NCBI GenBank assembly: GCA_028768545.1
Contig: CP054838.1
Coordinates: 2,777,001 to 2,841,000, forward strand
Direction: 5' to 3'
DNA from: Desulfobacter sp.
GTDB lineage: Bacteria > Desulfobacterota > Desulfobacteria > Desulfobacterales > Desulfobacteraceae
Length of the DNA stretch: 64,000 nucleotides
Shown here: in pieces, positions 24,823 to 34,435 of the stretch
How positions within the stretch are numbered: the first letter of the stretch is position 1
How the letters are laid out: each line of letters opens with the position of its first letter
Made by a program: the position numbers and the translations under genes
The notes under the pieces: generated by a model
Told to the model about the DNA's origin: nothing
The model's database searches: none
Seen by the model: only the letters and a program-made list of their open reading frames with translations

Positions 24823-25140
24823 CTATACACAACCGGTAGGTTTGGGCAGACCGGCCATTTTACAGGCACCTTTACCAGGTCCTGAGGGGAACAATTCGTA
24901 GATGTGTTTCAGTTTGAACTTGGTCAGTTTAGAAAGAACACGTACCATGGGAGCAATACCATTTTTTTCGTAGTAGTCCTGAAGAACTTTAACCAGCTGC
25001 CAATGTTCGTCAGTCAACTCTTCGATACCTTCCTGGCCTTTTACATAATCAACCCATTCTTCGCAGTACAGGTTGTAGTCAAGCAGGAATCCGTCTTCAT
25101 CTATTTCAAAAGTTTTTCCGGTAAATTCGACTGTTGCCAT
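24823..25140 (-). CDS. dsrC: DsrC sulfur-carrier protein of dissimilatory sulfite reduction
   Basis: Cytoplasmic sulfur carrier that forms a trisulfide with DsrAB and passes it to DsrMKJOP in sulfate respiration. 105 residues, normal length. The C-terminal swinging arm GACKMAGLPKPTGCV carries both redox cysteines, Cys93 and the penultimate Cys104. Having both distinguishes true DsrC from TusE. WVDYVKGQEGIEELTDEHW also fits. AGGAGG lies nine bases upstream of the ATG, and a good sigma-70 promoter at 25247-25275 and a terminator make it a single-gene, probably highly expressed, transcript. Strong evidence for a sulfate reducer. Confidence 0.97.
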   Translation of the reverse strand: MATVEFTGKTFEIDEDGFLLDYNLYCEEWVDYVKGQEGIEELTDEHWQLVKVLQDYYEKNGIAPMVRVLSKLTKFKLKHIYELFPSGPGKGACKMAGLPKPTGCV

Positions 25141-25246
25141 TTACATTTTCCTCCTAAAAAAAAGTTTTTTCTTACCTAATTCAGTTAAGCCTATCATTAA
25201 GACATACCGTCTTCACATCAATAGTTACTTTAATAATTGACGACTA

Positions 25247-25275
25247 AACATATCTCAGCAGGGTATGGTTGTCAA
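25247..25275 (-). promoter_or_regulatory. Sigma-70-type promoter of dsrC
   Basis: On the minus strand a perfect TTGACA (25275-25270), a 17-base spacer and TATGTT (25252-25247). It sits about 107 bases upstream of the dsrC start, in the gap after the redox operon. Confidence 0.7.
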
Positions 25276-25328
25276 CAAAGAATCCTTGCTGATTGTTAAA
25301 AAAAACCACGGGCCTAAACCCATTGTTT

Positions 25329-26174
25329 TTAATACTCTTTAGGCGTCTTGTTAATCTCTGCCAGGGTAAAAACCGGACCGTCTTTACAGACCAGCTCTTT
25401 ACCGATATTACACCGTCCGCACATACCAATGCCGCACTTCATCCTGTTTTCAAGGGACATGATGATCTGGTCCGGCCCGTAACCGAGTTTGGTCAGGGCA
25501 GGCTGGGTAAACTTGATCATAATCGGGGGCCCGCAGATAATGGCATAGGTGTCTTTGTCCGCCTTGGGGGCGTTGTCTTCAACCACCTGGGGAACAAATC
25601 CTGTATGGTATTGCCAGTCAGGATCATCAGTCCCGTCAACCGTGATATGCATGTTGATATCATCACGTTTTTCCCAGTCAAAAAGTTCCTCTCTGTAGAG
25701 CAGCATGCCCGGAGATCTTGCACCGTATACCACGTCAATATTTCCAAATTTGGCACGGTTGGCCGGATCGAGCATATAAATAATAGAGGAACGCAGGGTG
25801 GTAAATGCAAATCCACCACCGATAATGACCACGTTTTTACCCTCAAGTTTGTCCCAGGGATACCAATTGCCCAAGGGGCCGCGGATTCCCATGATATCTC
25901 CCACCTTCATATTATGCAGATGGGAGGTGACCACCCCGGTTCTAAAAACCGTGAATTTTACAAACCCCTTTTCAACCGGTGAAGAGGCAATACCTATGGG
26001 TATTTCACCCACACCCGGGATGGACAATTCAGCAAATTGTCCTGCCTGGTAGGCAAACTTTTCTTCATCACCCTCGTTGATAAAAACAAAGGTAAAGGTT
26101 TTAAGGGACCTGTCTTCCGTAGCCACTTCAATATTGTCAATGCGAACCGGATACGGCATATATGGATTTTCCAT
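25329..26174 (-). CDS. FAD/NAD(P)-binding oxidoreductase subunit (FlxA/AsrB-like)
   Basis: Last gene of the redox operon. A ferredoxin-NADP-reductase-like fold: FAD part (YQAGQFAELSIPGVGEIP, IGIASSP), NAD(P) part (VVIIGGGFAFTTLRSSI, CGPPIMIKF) and a C-terminal 2Fe-2S motif (MKCGIGMCGRCNIGKELVCKD). It probably oxidises NAD(P)H or transfers its electrons to the adjacent 4Fe-4S subunits, as AsrB and FlxA do. 281 residues, normal for the family. It follows the AsrA-like gene by 20 bases. It is the second potential NADH site in the complex besides NuoF. Confidence 0.88.
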   Translation of the reverse strand: MENPYMPYPVRIDNIEVATEDRSLKTFTFVFINEGDEEKFAYQAGQFAELSIPGVGEIPIGIASSPVEKGFVKFTVFRTGVVTSHLHNMKVGDIMGIRGPLGNWYPWDKLEGKNVVIIGGGFAFTTLRSSIIYMLDPANRAKFGNIDVVYGARSPGMLLYREELFDWEKRDDINMHITVDGTDDPDWQYHTGFVPQVVEDNAPKADKDTYAIICGPPIMIKFTQPALTKLGYGPDQIIMSLENRMKCGIGMCGRCNIGKELVCKDGPVFTLAEINKTPKEY

Positions 26175-26194
26175 TTTCTTATCTCCTTTGTCCG

Positions 26195-27247
26195 CTATTC
26201 TTGTTTCTCATATGAATTCATTGTTTGGCAGACCTCTCTGATGTCAATGTTCACAGGACAGCTTTTGACGCATCTGCCGCATCCCACGCACATAATCCCC
26301 TGGTCATACTTATCCAGAAAATATTTAAGCTTGTGCATGAACCGCTGTCTGACCCGCTGGTTTTTTTCACCCCTGGGGTTGTGACCTGTAGCATGGCGGG
26401 TAAAGAGAGGAGACATGCAAGTATCCCAGTTGCGGAACCTTACCGAAGCCTTCTGCTTTGCCTCGTCCTGGATGTCAAAACACCAGCAGGTGGGGCATAC
26501 ATAAGTACAGGTCCCGCAGTTAATGCAGGAAAAGGCAATGTCATCCCAGAAGGGTGCCTGGTGAAGATCAAGTATGGTTTTATCCTTAAGCCTGTCCGTG
26601 TCAACAGAAGAACTGATATTGGACTCGGCCTCTTTTTTGAGCACATCCAAAAGCACCTGGCTTTCTTTTTCATCGGCCCCGGTTTCAAATCCGCAGGCAG
26701 CGGCAAAGGCCTCTCCCTTGGGAGTGAGCACCTTGGCCAGAAATTTGTCGTCCAGGTCGGCCAGCAGGATATCAAGGCCCTGTTCATCAAAGGGGCCGGA
26801 TCCTGTGGACGTGGAAAAATCAAAGGGTGAAGGCTTGTTAATACCCAGACCCACAAAGGTGGTGGCCTCATAGGCATCACACCAATACGGATCTTTGTAA
26901 TCGTCGGTATCAAAGTTAAGTTTCACCAATTGGACGGCCTTGGCATCATAGGGCCTTATACCGATGACTGCCCTTGGGGTGTAATCCGCTTGCGCCCGTT
27001 TCATGATGTGATGGTCTTCAACAGACTCGTCCAGGCTTACGGTCAAAATTTTCTCTGTCTGGGGAAAAAGAACGGATTTGGCAGAGAGCACAGAATCCGT
27101 GTAACTCATATCCGGCTGAACGTCAGCAGCAAGTTGCCTGATCTGACAGCCGTTTTCATCTTTAACCGGGCCGAAAAGCTGATAGGTTTTTCTGGATTTA
27201 TCAATGCCTTTGGTCCAGTCTTTTTTATCAATTGTAATGAATTTCAT
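26195..27247 (-). CDS. 4Fe-4S dicluster subunit (FlxB/AsrA-like)
   Basis: 350 residues from the ATG at 27247, which has AAGGAT eight bases upstream; an ATG two codons earlier is too close to that site. The N-terminal two thirds resemble AsrA and hydrogenase/sulfite-reductase beta subunits (AVIGIRPYDAKAVQLV). Two ferredoxin motifs follow: CINCGTCTYVCPTCWCFDIQ and CVGCGRCVKSCPVNI. It would relay electrons between the FlxA-like flavoprotein and the rest of the complex. Spacing to both neighbours is short, about 20-26 bases. Confidence 0.85.
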   Translation of the reverse strand: MKFITIDKKDWTKGIDKSRKTYQLFGPVKDENGCQIRQLAADVQPDMSYTDSVLSAKSVLFPQTEKILTVSLDESVEDHHIMKRAQADYTPRAVIGIRPYDAKAVQLVKLNFDTDDYKDPYWCDAYEATTFVGLGINKPSPFDFSTSTGSGPFDEQGLDILLADLDDKFLAKVLTPKGEAFAAACGFETGADEKESQVLLDVLKKEAESNISSSVDTDRLKDKTILDLHQAPFWDDIAFSCINCGTCTYVCPTCWCFDIQDEAKQKASVRFRNWDTCMSPLFTRHATGHNPRGEKNQRVRQRFMHKLKYFLDKYDQGIMCVGCGRCVKSCPVNIDIREVCQTMNSYEKQE

Positions 27248-27273
27248 TTTCATATCCTTATTGGGATTTACGC

Positions 27274-28221
27274 TTATTTGATAAAATCATTTGGATCATC
27301 CGGACTATAGGCATCCAGAGGCGGCCGTTTGGTTACGTCCAATCCCGCTTCCCAGCCAAACATATCCAAGGCATCCTTGTTGAGTTTCCGGGTAAAGGCC
27401 CTGACATTGATTCCCATGGGACAGGCTTCCACACAGGCCCCGCAATCGGTACACCGTCCTGCACAATGAAAGGCGCGCAGAAAATGGAAGGTATCCACAT
27501 CTGTCTTGTTCTGGCCCTTGCCCACCCATTGGGGACCGGTTTCATCCACAAAGCAGGTGGGACAATAACACAGGGGACAGGCATTTCTACAGGCATAGCA
27601 CCGAATGCAGTTTTGGGTCAGATCCTGGAAATACTGCCACCGTTGGTCCCCGTCCATTGCGGCAATCTTGTCCACATCGGGAAAGGGATTTTCAAGTGCC
27701 TGCTCTTCAACCAGATCCCCTGCCAATACATCGTAGAGCACAGGATTTCTATGGGTGCAGTATTGACAGTTTTCCTTGAGCACATCATTTTTGTCCACAG
27801 TCAGGGTCTGGAGGGTAGAGGTGACCGTCAAGGTGCCGGCCTCTTCCTCAAATCCGGTTATCTCGCCCTCAATTGCAGATGCAATCTTAACCTTGTCCAC
27901 CATTCCGGAACAGGGCATGCCAATAATATACAGGTTATCCCTTTGGATCTGGTTTTCAACAATATGGGTCACCAAATTCCGGGAGTCGCACCCTTTGGCG
28001 ATAACGGCAATTTTTCCTTTTTCCTTGGAAGCATAATTGGCAAGGTTCAGTCCGCAGGTGGAATTGAACACAAGTTTTTCAACATCATCCTTAGAGGAGA
28101 TCACAATAGGACGGGTTGCCATGGGAACGGTCCCTTGGGCAAAGCCAATCACTTTTTCAACCTCACCTTTTTCAAGAAGATCCGCTGCAAGCTCCCTGAT
28201 TTTTTGTATACAGGTATCCAT
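27274..28221 (-). CDS. Iron-sulfur subunit (FlxC-like, FrhB/FdhB-related)
   Basis: 315 residues. The N-terminal half resembles the coenzyme-F420-hydrogenase-beta fold (GKIAVIAKGCDSRNLVTHIV, IIGMPCSGMVDK). The C-terminal half carries cysteine clusters: CIRCYACRNACPLCYCPTC and [15 protein letters not shown], plus CQYCTHRNP. At least two 4Fe-4S clusters are expected. In Flx and Bam-type complexes such a subunit lies next to MvhD, as here. Spacing is 14 bases from mvhD, so co-translation is likely. Confidence 0.82.
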   Translation of the reverse strand: MDTCIQKIRELAADLLEKGEVEKVIGFAQGTVPMATRPIVISSKDDVEKLVFNSTCGLNLANYASKEKGKIAVIAKGCDSRNLVTHIVENQIQRDNLYIIGMPCSGMVDKVKIASAIEGEITGFEEEAGTLTVTSTLQTLTVDKNDVLKENCQYCTHRNPVLYDVLAGDLVEEQALENPFPDVDKIAAMDGDQRWQYFQDLTQNCIRCYACRNACPLCYCPTCFVDETGPQWVGKGQNKTDVDTFHFLRAFHCAGRCTDCGACVEACPMGINVRAFTRKLNKDALDMFGWEAGLDVTKRPPLDAYSPDDPNDFIK

Positions 28222-28235
28222 AAATATCGCCTTTT

Positions 28236-28658
28236 TTAATTATAGTCCTTCACAAATTTTGTATTGGGTCCAAGGGCCTTTACTTTTTCCGAAATTTCTC
28301 TGACCACATCCACAAACTTGGTGGCTTCGGCAGAAGAGATCCAGGAAAAATGAACCCGGTCCTTTTCAATACCCATGTGTTCAAGAAGGTTGCCCATGAG
28401 TGCAAATTTTCTACGTGCATAATAATTACCATCCAGGTAATGACATTCGCCGGGATGTCAGCCGGAGACCCAGACCGCATCTGCGCCTTCTCTCAATGCC
28501 GACAAAATAAATTTAGGACTCAGTCTGCCCGTACAGGGTATTCTGACCACCCGGACGTCCGCGGGGTATTGCATTCTGCTGACGCCTGCTAGATCCGCTG
28601 CACCATAGCTGCACCAATTACACAAAAAAGCAACTATTTTAGTATTGTTCTCAGTCAT
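28236..28658 (-). CDS. mvhD: MvhD-like iron-sulfur subunit, selenoprotein (UGA = Sec67)
   Basis: Methyl-viologen-hydrogenase delta subunit (MvhD/FlxD/BamF) homologue of 140 residues that links HdrA to an electron donor module. The frame has an in-frame TGA at 28458-28460. Family homology continues without a break across it: before it [18 protein letters not shown] and VRIPCTGR, after it [19 protein letters not shown]. The family has Cys at this position (S-G-C-H-P-G-x-C-H-Y), so the UGA most likely encodes selenocysteine. A hairpin suited as a bacterial SECIS starts 16 bases after the UGA. The residue is a probable cluster ligand or redox group. Conventional annotation would call two broken ORFs here. 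Confidence 0.9.
28425..28441 (-). promoter_or_regulatory. Candidate SECIS hairpin of mvhD
   Basis: On the minus strand ATTACC-TGGAT-GGTAAT forms a 6-bp stem with a 5-base loop containing GG. It begins 16 bases after the in-frame UGA (28458-28460). Distance and a G in the first two loop positions fit known bacterial SECIS rules. Confidence 0.65.
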
Positions 28659-28667
28659 TGTCTCTCC

Positions 28668-31600
28668 TTATACTGCTTCATTCAAAGCAAAGATTTGTGC
28701 AAGTATCTGGTTTGTATCAAAGCCTTTCAAATGAAGGGCACCGGACCTACAGGATGCCACGCACAACCCGCATCCCTTGCAAAGCACGGGATTTACCGCT
28801 GCCTTGCCTTCAAATCTGCCTTCGGTCTCAAAGGCAGGAGCCGAATAGGGACAGATGGATACACAGACGCCGCAGGCACTGCACTTCATGGGATCGACCT
28901 GGGCCACATTGCCGGAGGTATGAACCGTCTCTTTGGCCAGCAGGGTCACCGCCCTTGAGGCTGCGGCTTGTCCATGGGCAATGGCTTCGTCAATGGGTTT
29001 GGGGTAATGGGCAAGTCCGCATAAGAAAACCCCGTCTGTGGCAAATTCCGAAGGCCCGAGCTTGGCATGTCTTTCAACAAAAAACCCGTCTTCGTTCAGA
29101 GGCACCTTAAAGAAATTGGCCAGTCGTTCATCTTTATTGGGCACGATGGCGCTGGCCAGGGTCAATAGATCTGCCTCGATCTGCACAGGTAGGTCAAGCA
29201 CATGATCAGTTGCAGTGATCAAAATCTTGCCCTCTTTTATCTCCACCCCGGGTTTATTATCCACTGAATAGCGGATAAAAATAACGCCTGCTTCCCGGGC
29301 CTGCTGGTACTTATATTCGCGTTCCCCATAGGTTCTGATATCCCGGTACAGGATATAGACATCCATGTCCGGATTGAGTTTTTTAAGCTCTAAAGCATTA
29401 TCAATGGAATGGGTACAGCATACCCGTGAACAATAGGGCCGCTGTTTTTCCCTTGATCCGACGCATTGAATAAATACGGCGGATTCAAGTTTTTTAAGGG
29501 ACTCATCCTTTTCAATGAATCTTCTGTCCAGATCCAGGCTGGTCATGATCCTGTCATCTTGACCATAGCAGTATTCATCAGGCGTATGGGCGTGACCACC
29601 GGTTGCAACCACGGCAACCCCGTGTTCAAGCGTCGTAACCGTGCCTGATTCTTTTAATTCAGAGGTAAAATTACCCACAAAGCCCTCAACATTTTCCAAA
29701 CTTGTGTTGAGGTGGAGCTTTACCTTGTCATTGGCCTTAACATCCTTGATCAGGGAGGCAAGCTCTGTAGCAATATCTTCATCCTGATAGGTATGGTACA
29801 GATTGTTTGCCTGGCCGCCCAATACCCCGTCTCGTTCAATGAGATGAACCTCATAGTTCTGTTCTGCAAGGTTCTTGGCAGCCACCATTCCTGAAATACC
29901 GCCGCCGATAACCATGGCCACGGGTTTGACCTGAAGTTCAGCCTCTTCCAAGGGTTCCATCAGGGCCACCTTGGAGACGGCCATGCGGACAAGATCCTTG
30001 GCCTTTTGGGTGGCCAGAACCGGAGAGTCCTTGTGTACCCAGGAGGCATGGTTTCTGATATTGGTCATTTCAAATAAATACTTATTGAGCCCCGCATTGA
30101 TCAGGGTTTCCTGGAACAGAGGTTCATGGGTTTTAGGGGTACAGGCCGCCACCACGATTCTGTTGAGCTTGTTGGTCTTGATAATCTGGGTCATGGTCTC
30201 CTGGGTGTCCTGGGAGCATGAGTATAGGTTATCAGAACAATATTCAACATAGGGCAGGTCAGCTGCATAATCCCTGACTTCGGGAACATTGACCACCCCT
30301 GCGATATTGGTGCCGCATTTACAGACAAAGACCCCGATTCTGGGACGCTCTCCCACAATATTGGTTTCAGGAATCTCTTCAGGCACTTTGGTCAAGGTAT
30401 TTCGGGCCGAGGACAATAGGGCGCCGGCTTCACCGGCTGCAGCAGAAGAGTCGACAACCGCCTGGGGAATATCCTTGGGACCCTGAAAGGCACCGGCCAC
30501 AAACACCCCTTTTCTGCTGGTTTCCACAGGAGAAAAAGAAGCTGTTTTAGCAAAGTTCCCATCCGTAAGTTCAATGCCTAATTTTTTGGCCATGTCAACG
30601 ATTTCAGGAGAAATCTCAAGGCCTATGGAAAGAACGATCATATCAAAGGTTTCTTTGATATTTTCTCCGGATTCACTGGTGTAGGTGATATTAAGATCCC
30701 CTGTGCTGTCATCGGGAACCACGGTATGAACCCGGCTTCTCAAGAATCTGACCCCCTGGTCCTGGGCCCTGTTATAATATCTTTCAAAGTCTTTTCCATG
30801 GGTTCTCATGTCCATGTAGAAAATGGCACAGTCCAGATCATCTCCGGCATGCTCCTTGGCAATAACAGCCTCTTTAAGGGCATACATGCAGCAGACAGAC
30901 GAGCAGTACTTATTGTCGCATCTGTTCTGATCCCTGGATCCCACACATTGGAACCAGGCCACTTTCTTGGGTTCCTTGTGATCGGACATCCGGGTTAAAT
31001 GACCTGCGGTAGGCCCTGATGCAGATAAAATCCGCTCAAACTCCATGGCGGTCATGACATTGGGATGGTTTGCATATCCGTAATTGTCAAACTTGGACGG
31101 ATCAAAGGGCTCAAATCCCGGAGAAAGAACCACGGCCCCTGCATCCAGCTCAATAATCTCGTCCTGCATGGTATGGTCAATGGCATCCATCTGACAGACT
31201 TCTGAACAGACCTGGCATCCGCCGGTTTTAAAATGCATGCACACATCCCTGTCAATGGCAGGGGTGTTGGGCACGGCCTGGGCATAGGGTACATAAACCG
31301 GTTTTCTGCCCTTGAGTCCCATCTCGTATTCATCGGGGATCAAAGAGGGATGAGCCTTGGTAAATTCTTCCTTGATCTTTTCAAGGGTGATGTGTCCTGT
31401 GGGGCAGACCGATGCACAGGCCCCGCAGGCCATGCACACATCCGACTGAACCCCAAAGGGGGTGTTAATGTACATGTCCGTACCGCGGCCGGTTAAGCTG
31501 ATGGCTGCATTTCCGACCTTTTCACACATGCGCACGCAAAGCCCGCACAATATACAGTCATCTCCCTGGGATTCAAACCGGGGTTTTTCAATGCCGTATT

Positions 31601-31922
31601 CCTTGGCCAGTCGCTGGAGCAGGGGGACCTCAGGACACCTGGCCAAAAGCATTTCAACAATGAGTTTTCTGCCCTGAATGACAGCATCACTGTTGGTGGT
31701 GATTTCCATGCTTTCCCAGATGGGGTAATTACAGGCAGTGACAAATTTTGTCCGTCTGCCGTCAAAAAGTTCCACTGTACAGATCCGGCACATCCCTGCC
31801 GGTTCCAATGCCTTGTGGTGGCAAAGGGTGGGGATATCCACACCGTATTTCTCAGCGACGTGAATAATATACTGGCCCTCTTCTCCCTGTACTTCTTTAC
31901 CGTTGAGTTTAAAAGTTACCAT
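28668..31922 (-). CDS. hdrA: NuoG-like ferredoxin / HdrA fusion protein
   Basis: 1084-residue flavin and iron-sulfur core. Order: an N-terminal 2Fe-2S domain (TLCHHKALEPAGMCRICTVE, about 33-65); 4Fe-4S pairs CILCGLCVRMCEKV and CMACGACASVCPTGHI (about 120-175); an HdrA-type half starting at GRKPVYVPYAQAVPN with CQVCSEVC and FQCVGSRD; a second HdrA-type half with VFVCKCGTNIAG, dinucleotide fold [18 protein letters not shown] and IQCVGSREKQRPYCSRVCC; and C-terminal ferredoxin motifs CSACGVCVSICPYSAP and CKGCGLCVASCRSG. The first HdrA half lacks the usual N-terminal GGGISG fold and C-x-x-C segment. The selenoprotein at 34436 encodes exactly that part. Likely a bifurcating flavoprotein. Confidence 0.9.
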   Translation of the reverse strand: MVTFKLNGKEVQGEEGQYIIHVAEKYGVDIPTLCHHKALEPAGMCRICTVELFDGRRTKFVTACNYPIWESMEITTNSDAVIQGRKLIVEMLLARCPEVPLLQRLAKEYGIEKPRFESQGDDCILCGLCVRMCEKVGNAAISLTGRGTDMYINTPFGVQSDVCMACGACASVCPTGHITLEKIKEEFTKAHPSLIPDEYEMGLKGRKPVYVPYAQAVPNTPAIDRDVCMHFKTGGCQVCSEVCQMDAIDHTMQDEIIELDAGAVVLSPGFEPFDPSKFDNYGYANHPNVMTAMEFERILSASGPTAGHLTRMSDHKEPKKVAWFQCVGSRDQNRCDNKYCSSVCCMYALKEAVIAKEHAGDDLDCAIFYMDMRTHGKDFERYYNRAQDQGVRFLRSRVHTVVPDDSTGDLNITYTSESGENIKETFDMIVLSIGLEISPEIVDMAKKLGIELTDGNFAKTASFSPVETSRKGVFVAGAFQGPKDIPQAVVDSSAAAGEAGALLSSARNTLTKVPEEIPETNIVGERPRIGVFVCKCGTNIAGVVNVPEVRDYAADLPYVEYCSDNLYSCSQDTQETMTQIIKTNKLNRIVVAACTPKTHEPLFQETLINAGLNKYLFEMTNIRNHASWVHKDSPVLATQKAKDLVRMAVSKVALMEPLEEAELQVKPVAMVIGGGISGMVAAKNLAEQNYEVHLIERDGVLGGQANNLYHTYQDEDIATELASLIKDVKANDKVKLHLNTSLENVEGFVGNFTSELKESGTVTTLEHGVAVVATGGHAHTPDEYCYGQDDRIMTSLDLDRRFIEKDESLKKLESAVFIQCVGSREKQRPYCSRVCCTHSIDNALELKKLNPDMDVYILYRDIRTYGEREYKYQQAREAGVIFIRYSVDNKPGVEIKEGKILITATDHVLDLPVQIEADLLTLASAIVPNKDERLANFFKVPLNEDGFFVERHAKLGPSEFATDGVFLCGLAHYPKPIDEAIAHGQAAASRAVTLLAKETVHTSGNVAQVDPMKCSACGVCVSICPYSAPAFETEGRFEGKAAVNPVLCKGCGLCVASCRSGALHLKGFDTNQILAQIFALNEAV

Positions 31923-31940
31923 AGATATTATCCCTCGTGA

Positions 31941-33854
31941 TTATTTGATAACGATTGCGTTAAATTTACAGGCATCGTAACAAATTCCACATTTAATACA
32001 TTTGTCCTGGTCCAGGACGTGGGGTTCTTTTTTGTCACCTGTGATGGCATCCTGTGGGCATTTTTTGGCACAAAGCCCGCACCCGGTACAGGCACTTTCG
32101 TCAATTTCATAGACAAAGAGATTCTTGCAGACACCTGCCTTGCACTTTTTATCCCGGATATGGGATTCGTACTCTTCCCTGAAGTATTTAATGGTGGTCA
32201 GCACGGGATTAGGCGCTGAGGTGCCCAGACCGCAGAGTGAAAAGTTTCCAATCATCACCCCGAGTTCTTCGAGCAGTTCAATGTCACCTTCCTTGCCGTT
32301 GCCCTCGCAGATGGCGGTCAAAATATCCAGGGACTGTTTGATCCCTTCCCGGCAGGGGTTGCACTGGCCGCAGGATTCATCCTTGAGAAAATCCAAGAAA
32401 TATCTGGCCACATCCACCATGCAGGTATTTTCATCCATGACAATCATGCCACCGGATCCCATAATGGATCCCACACTTGCCAGCTGCTGGTAATCCACTG
32501 GGGTATCCATGAGGCCTTCCGGGATACATCCTCCGGAAGGTCCGCCGGTCTGGACCGCCTTGAATTTCTTTTTGCCGGGAAGTCCCTCGCCCATATTAAA
32601 CACAATATCTTTCAAGGGGATGCCCATGGGCACTTCAAGAAGTCCTGTGTTTCTGACTTTGCCCACCAGGGAAAAGGCCTTGGTGCCCTTGGAGTTGTCC
32701 GTACCGAAACCGGCATACCAGGGTGCACCCTTTAAAACGATGGCAGGCACATTGGCATAGGTTTCCACATTGTTCAAATTGGTGGGCTGATCACGAAAGC
32801 CCTTTTCAACCGTATGGACGTACTTGGCCTTGGGACGGCCGACCTTTCCTTCAAGGGAGGCCATAAGCGCCGTGGATTCACCGCAGACAAAGGCGCCGGC
32901 CCCGGTGGATATCTTGATTTTAAAAGAAAAGTTGGTTCCTGCAATATTATCCCCTAAAAGACCGTAGTCCGTGGCCTGTTTGATGGCCGTAACCAGGCGT
33001 TTTACGGCTAAAGGATATTCGTTTCTCACATACATAAACCCCTGGGAAGAACCGATGGCAAGGCCTGCGATGAGCATGCCTTCGATCACAGAATGGGGAT
33101 CGCCTTCAAGGATGCTTCGATCCATATAGGCTCCGGGGTCCCCTTCATCTGCATTGCAGATAATGGATCTGTCCCCCTCATGTTTGGCACAGGTGGCCCA
33201 TTTGATGCCGGTGGGAAATCCTCCGCCGCCCCGGCCCCTGAGGCCTGATTCTTTAACAGCGGTGATGATATCCTGGGGTTTGGTATTGTGAAGGGCATTT
33301 AAAAAGGCAATATACCCTTGCTTGCCAAAGTATTCTTCAATGGAATCCGGATCCACATACCCGCAGTTTCTCAGGGCAATTTTAACCTGACCCTTGAAAA
33401 ACGGGGTCTCTTCAAGAAAGGGAATATCCTCTAAAGGGGCGACCTTTTCCTGGGGATTTTCCATGTCATCTTCCAGAAGGGATCTTGGGTCCTTAACCTG
33501 GCCGAGGATATGCTTTTTAATTTTTTTATCACTATAGTCGTTATTGATATAGGCATTGATAATATCAACGATTTTGTCTTTGGTGACATTTTTAAACATC
33601 ATCCGGGGTTGATCCTTGGCAATGACTTCAACTAGGGGTTCAACCTCGCAGTATCCGATGCAGCCGGTCTGACAGATATCAATTTTTTTATTATCTGAAA
33701 ATGCTTGTTTAGCAGTATCAAAGGAATCCTTGGCACCTGCGGCAATACCGCAGGAGGCCATACCGATGTTTACCTTAACCGTCTCAGGAAGATTGAGCTT
33801 TATCCGGTATTCCTCTTTTATGGTTTCCAGATCTTTTACAGACTGAATGGTCAT
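31941..33854 (-). CDS. NuoF/HndC-like NADH-binding subunit
   Basis: 637-residue NADH:acceptor oxidoreductase subunit, probably the FMN and NADH site. Domain order: an N-terminal thioredoxin-like 2Fe-2S domain (ASCGIAAGAKDSF, CQTGCIGYCEVEP), the NuoF core with FMN/NAD loops (GLRGRGGGGFPTGIKW, ADEGDPGAYMDRSI), the N3-type cluster motif SCGQCNPCREG, and a C-terminal 2[4Fe-4S] ferredoxin (CTGCGLCAKKCPQDAI, CIKCGICYDACKFNAI). This is the HndC / HydB / BamH arrangement. It lies between the NuoE-like and HdrA genes, each about 20 bases apart. Confidence 0.94.
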   Translation of the reverse strand: MTIQSVKDLETIKEEYRIKLNLPETVKVNIGMASCGIAAGAKDSFDTAKQAFSDNKKIDICQTGCIGYCEVEPLVEVIAKDQPRMMFKNVTKDKIVDIINAYINNDYSDKKIKKHILGQVKDPRSLLEDDMENPQEKVAPLEDIPFLEETPFFKGQVKIALRNCGYVDPDSIEEYFGKQGYIAFLNALHNTKPQDIITAVKESGLRGRGGGGFPTGIKWATCAKHEGDRSIICNADEGDPGAYMDRSILEGDPHSVIEGMLIAGLAIGSSQGFMYVRNEYPLAVKRLVTAIKQATDYGLLGDNIAGTNFSFKIKISTGAGAFVCGESTALMASLEGKVGRPKAKYVHTVEKGFRDQPTNLNNVETYANVPAIVLKGAPWYAGFGTDNSKGTKAFSLVGKVRNTGLLEVPMGIPLKDIVFNMGEGLPGKKKFKAVQTGGPSGGCIPEGLMDTPVDYQQLASVGSIMGSGGMIVMDENTCMVDVARYFLDFLKDESCGQCNPCREGIKQSLDILTAICEGNGKEGDIELLEELGVMIGNFSLCGLGTSAPNPVLTTIKYFREEYESHIRDKKCKAGVCKNLFVYEIDESACTGCGLCAKKCPQDAITGDKKEPHVLDQDKCIKCGICYDACKFNAIVIK

Positions 33855-33873
33855 GATTCATACCTCTTAAGAT

Positions 33874-34368
33874 TTATTCGTATTGGTTTAACACCTTTTT
33901 AATTTCGTCAGGCTTAATCCGGCCATGCATATCTTCATTGATTTTAATGACAGGGCCTAAACTGCAGCAGCCAATGCAACGAACAGACTCAAGGGTATAT
34001 CTTTGGTCTTCGGTGGTTCCACCATCTTTTATGTTAAGGGTTGACTCAATCTGTTCTTTGGCGCGTTCCGCCCCCCTGACATGGCAGGCAGTACCCGTAC
34101 AAATGGAGATGATATTGCGTCCCCTGGGTTCAAGACTGAAGGTTGAGTAAAAGGTAGAGACTTCGTAGATTCGGCTGTAAGGTATGGACAATTTTTGGGA
34201 TAAGTATAAGAGTGCTGGTTTGGGAAGGTAATTATAACGGCGCTGTATGGCTTGGAGAATCATAATTAAATTCTCTTTGTCCTCGTGAAAATCCGTTTCA
34301 ATTATCTGGTCTAGCTCCAGATAATCTATTTGCTCACCGCTGTCGTGCTGAGTACTTATTGTGCTCAT
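33874..34368 (-). CDS. NuoE/HndA-like 2Fe-2S subunit
   Basis: 164-residue thioredoxin-fold 2Fe-2S protein that partners NuoF-like subunits. The four cluster cysteines lie in CTGTACHVRGAE and VRCIGCCSLGPV, and KENLIMILQAIQRRYNYLP matches the N-terminal helical part. Length is typical. It is the second gene of the operon, 67 bases after the small selenoprotein gene, and electrons from the NuoF FMN would pass to it. Confidence 0.94.
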   Translation of the reverse strand: MSTISTQHDSGEQIDYLELDQIIETDFHEDKENLIMILQAIQRRYNYLPKPALLYLSQKLSIPYSRIYEVSTFYSTFSLEPRGRNIISICTGTACHVRGAERAKEQIESTLNIKDGGTTEDQRYTLESVRCIGCCSLGPVIKINEDMHGRIKPDEIKKVLNQYE

Positions 34369-34435
34369 TGGGTAATTTCTCCTCTCTGGTTCTTCTCCTC
34401 ACTACTGAACAATTATTAAAAGCATCAAATAAGAC

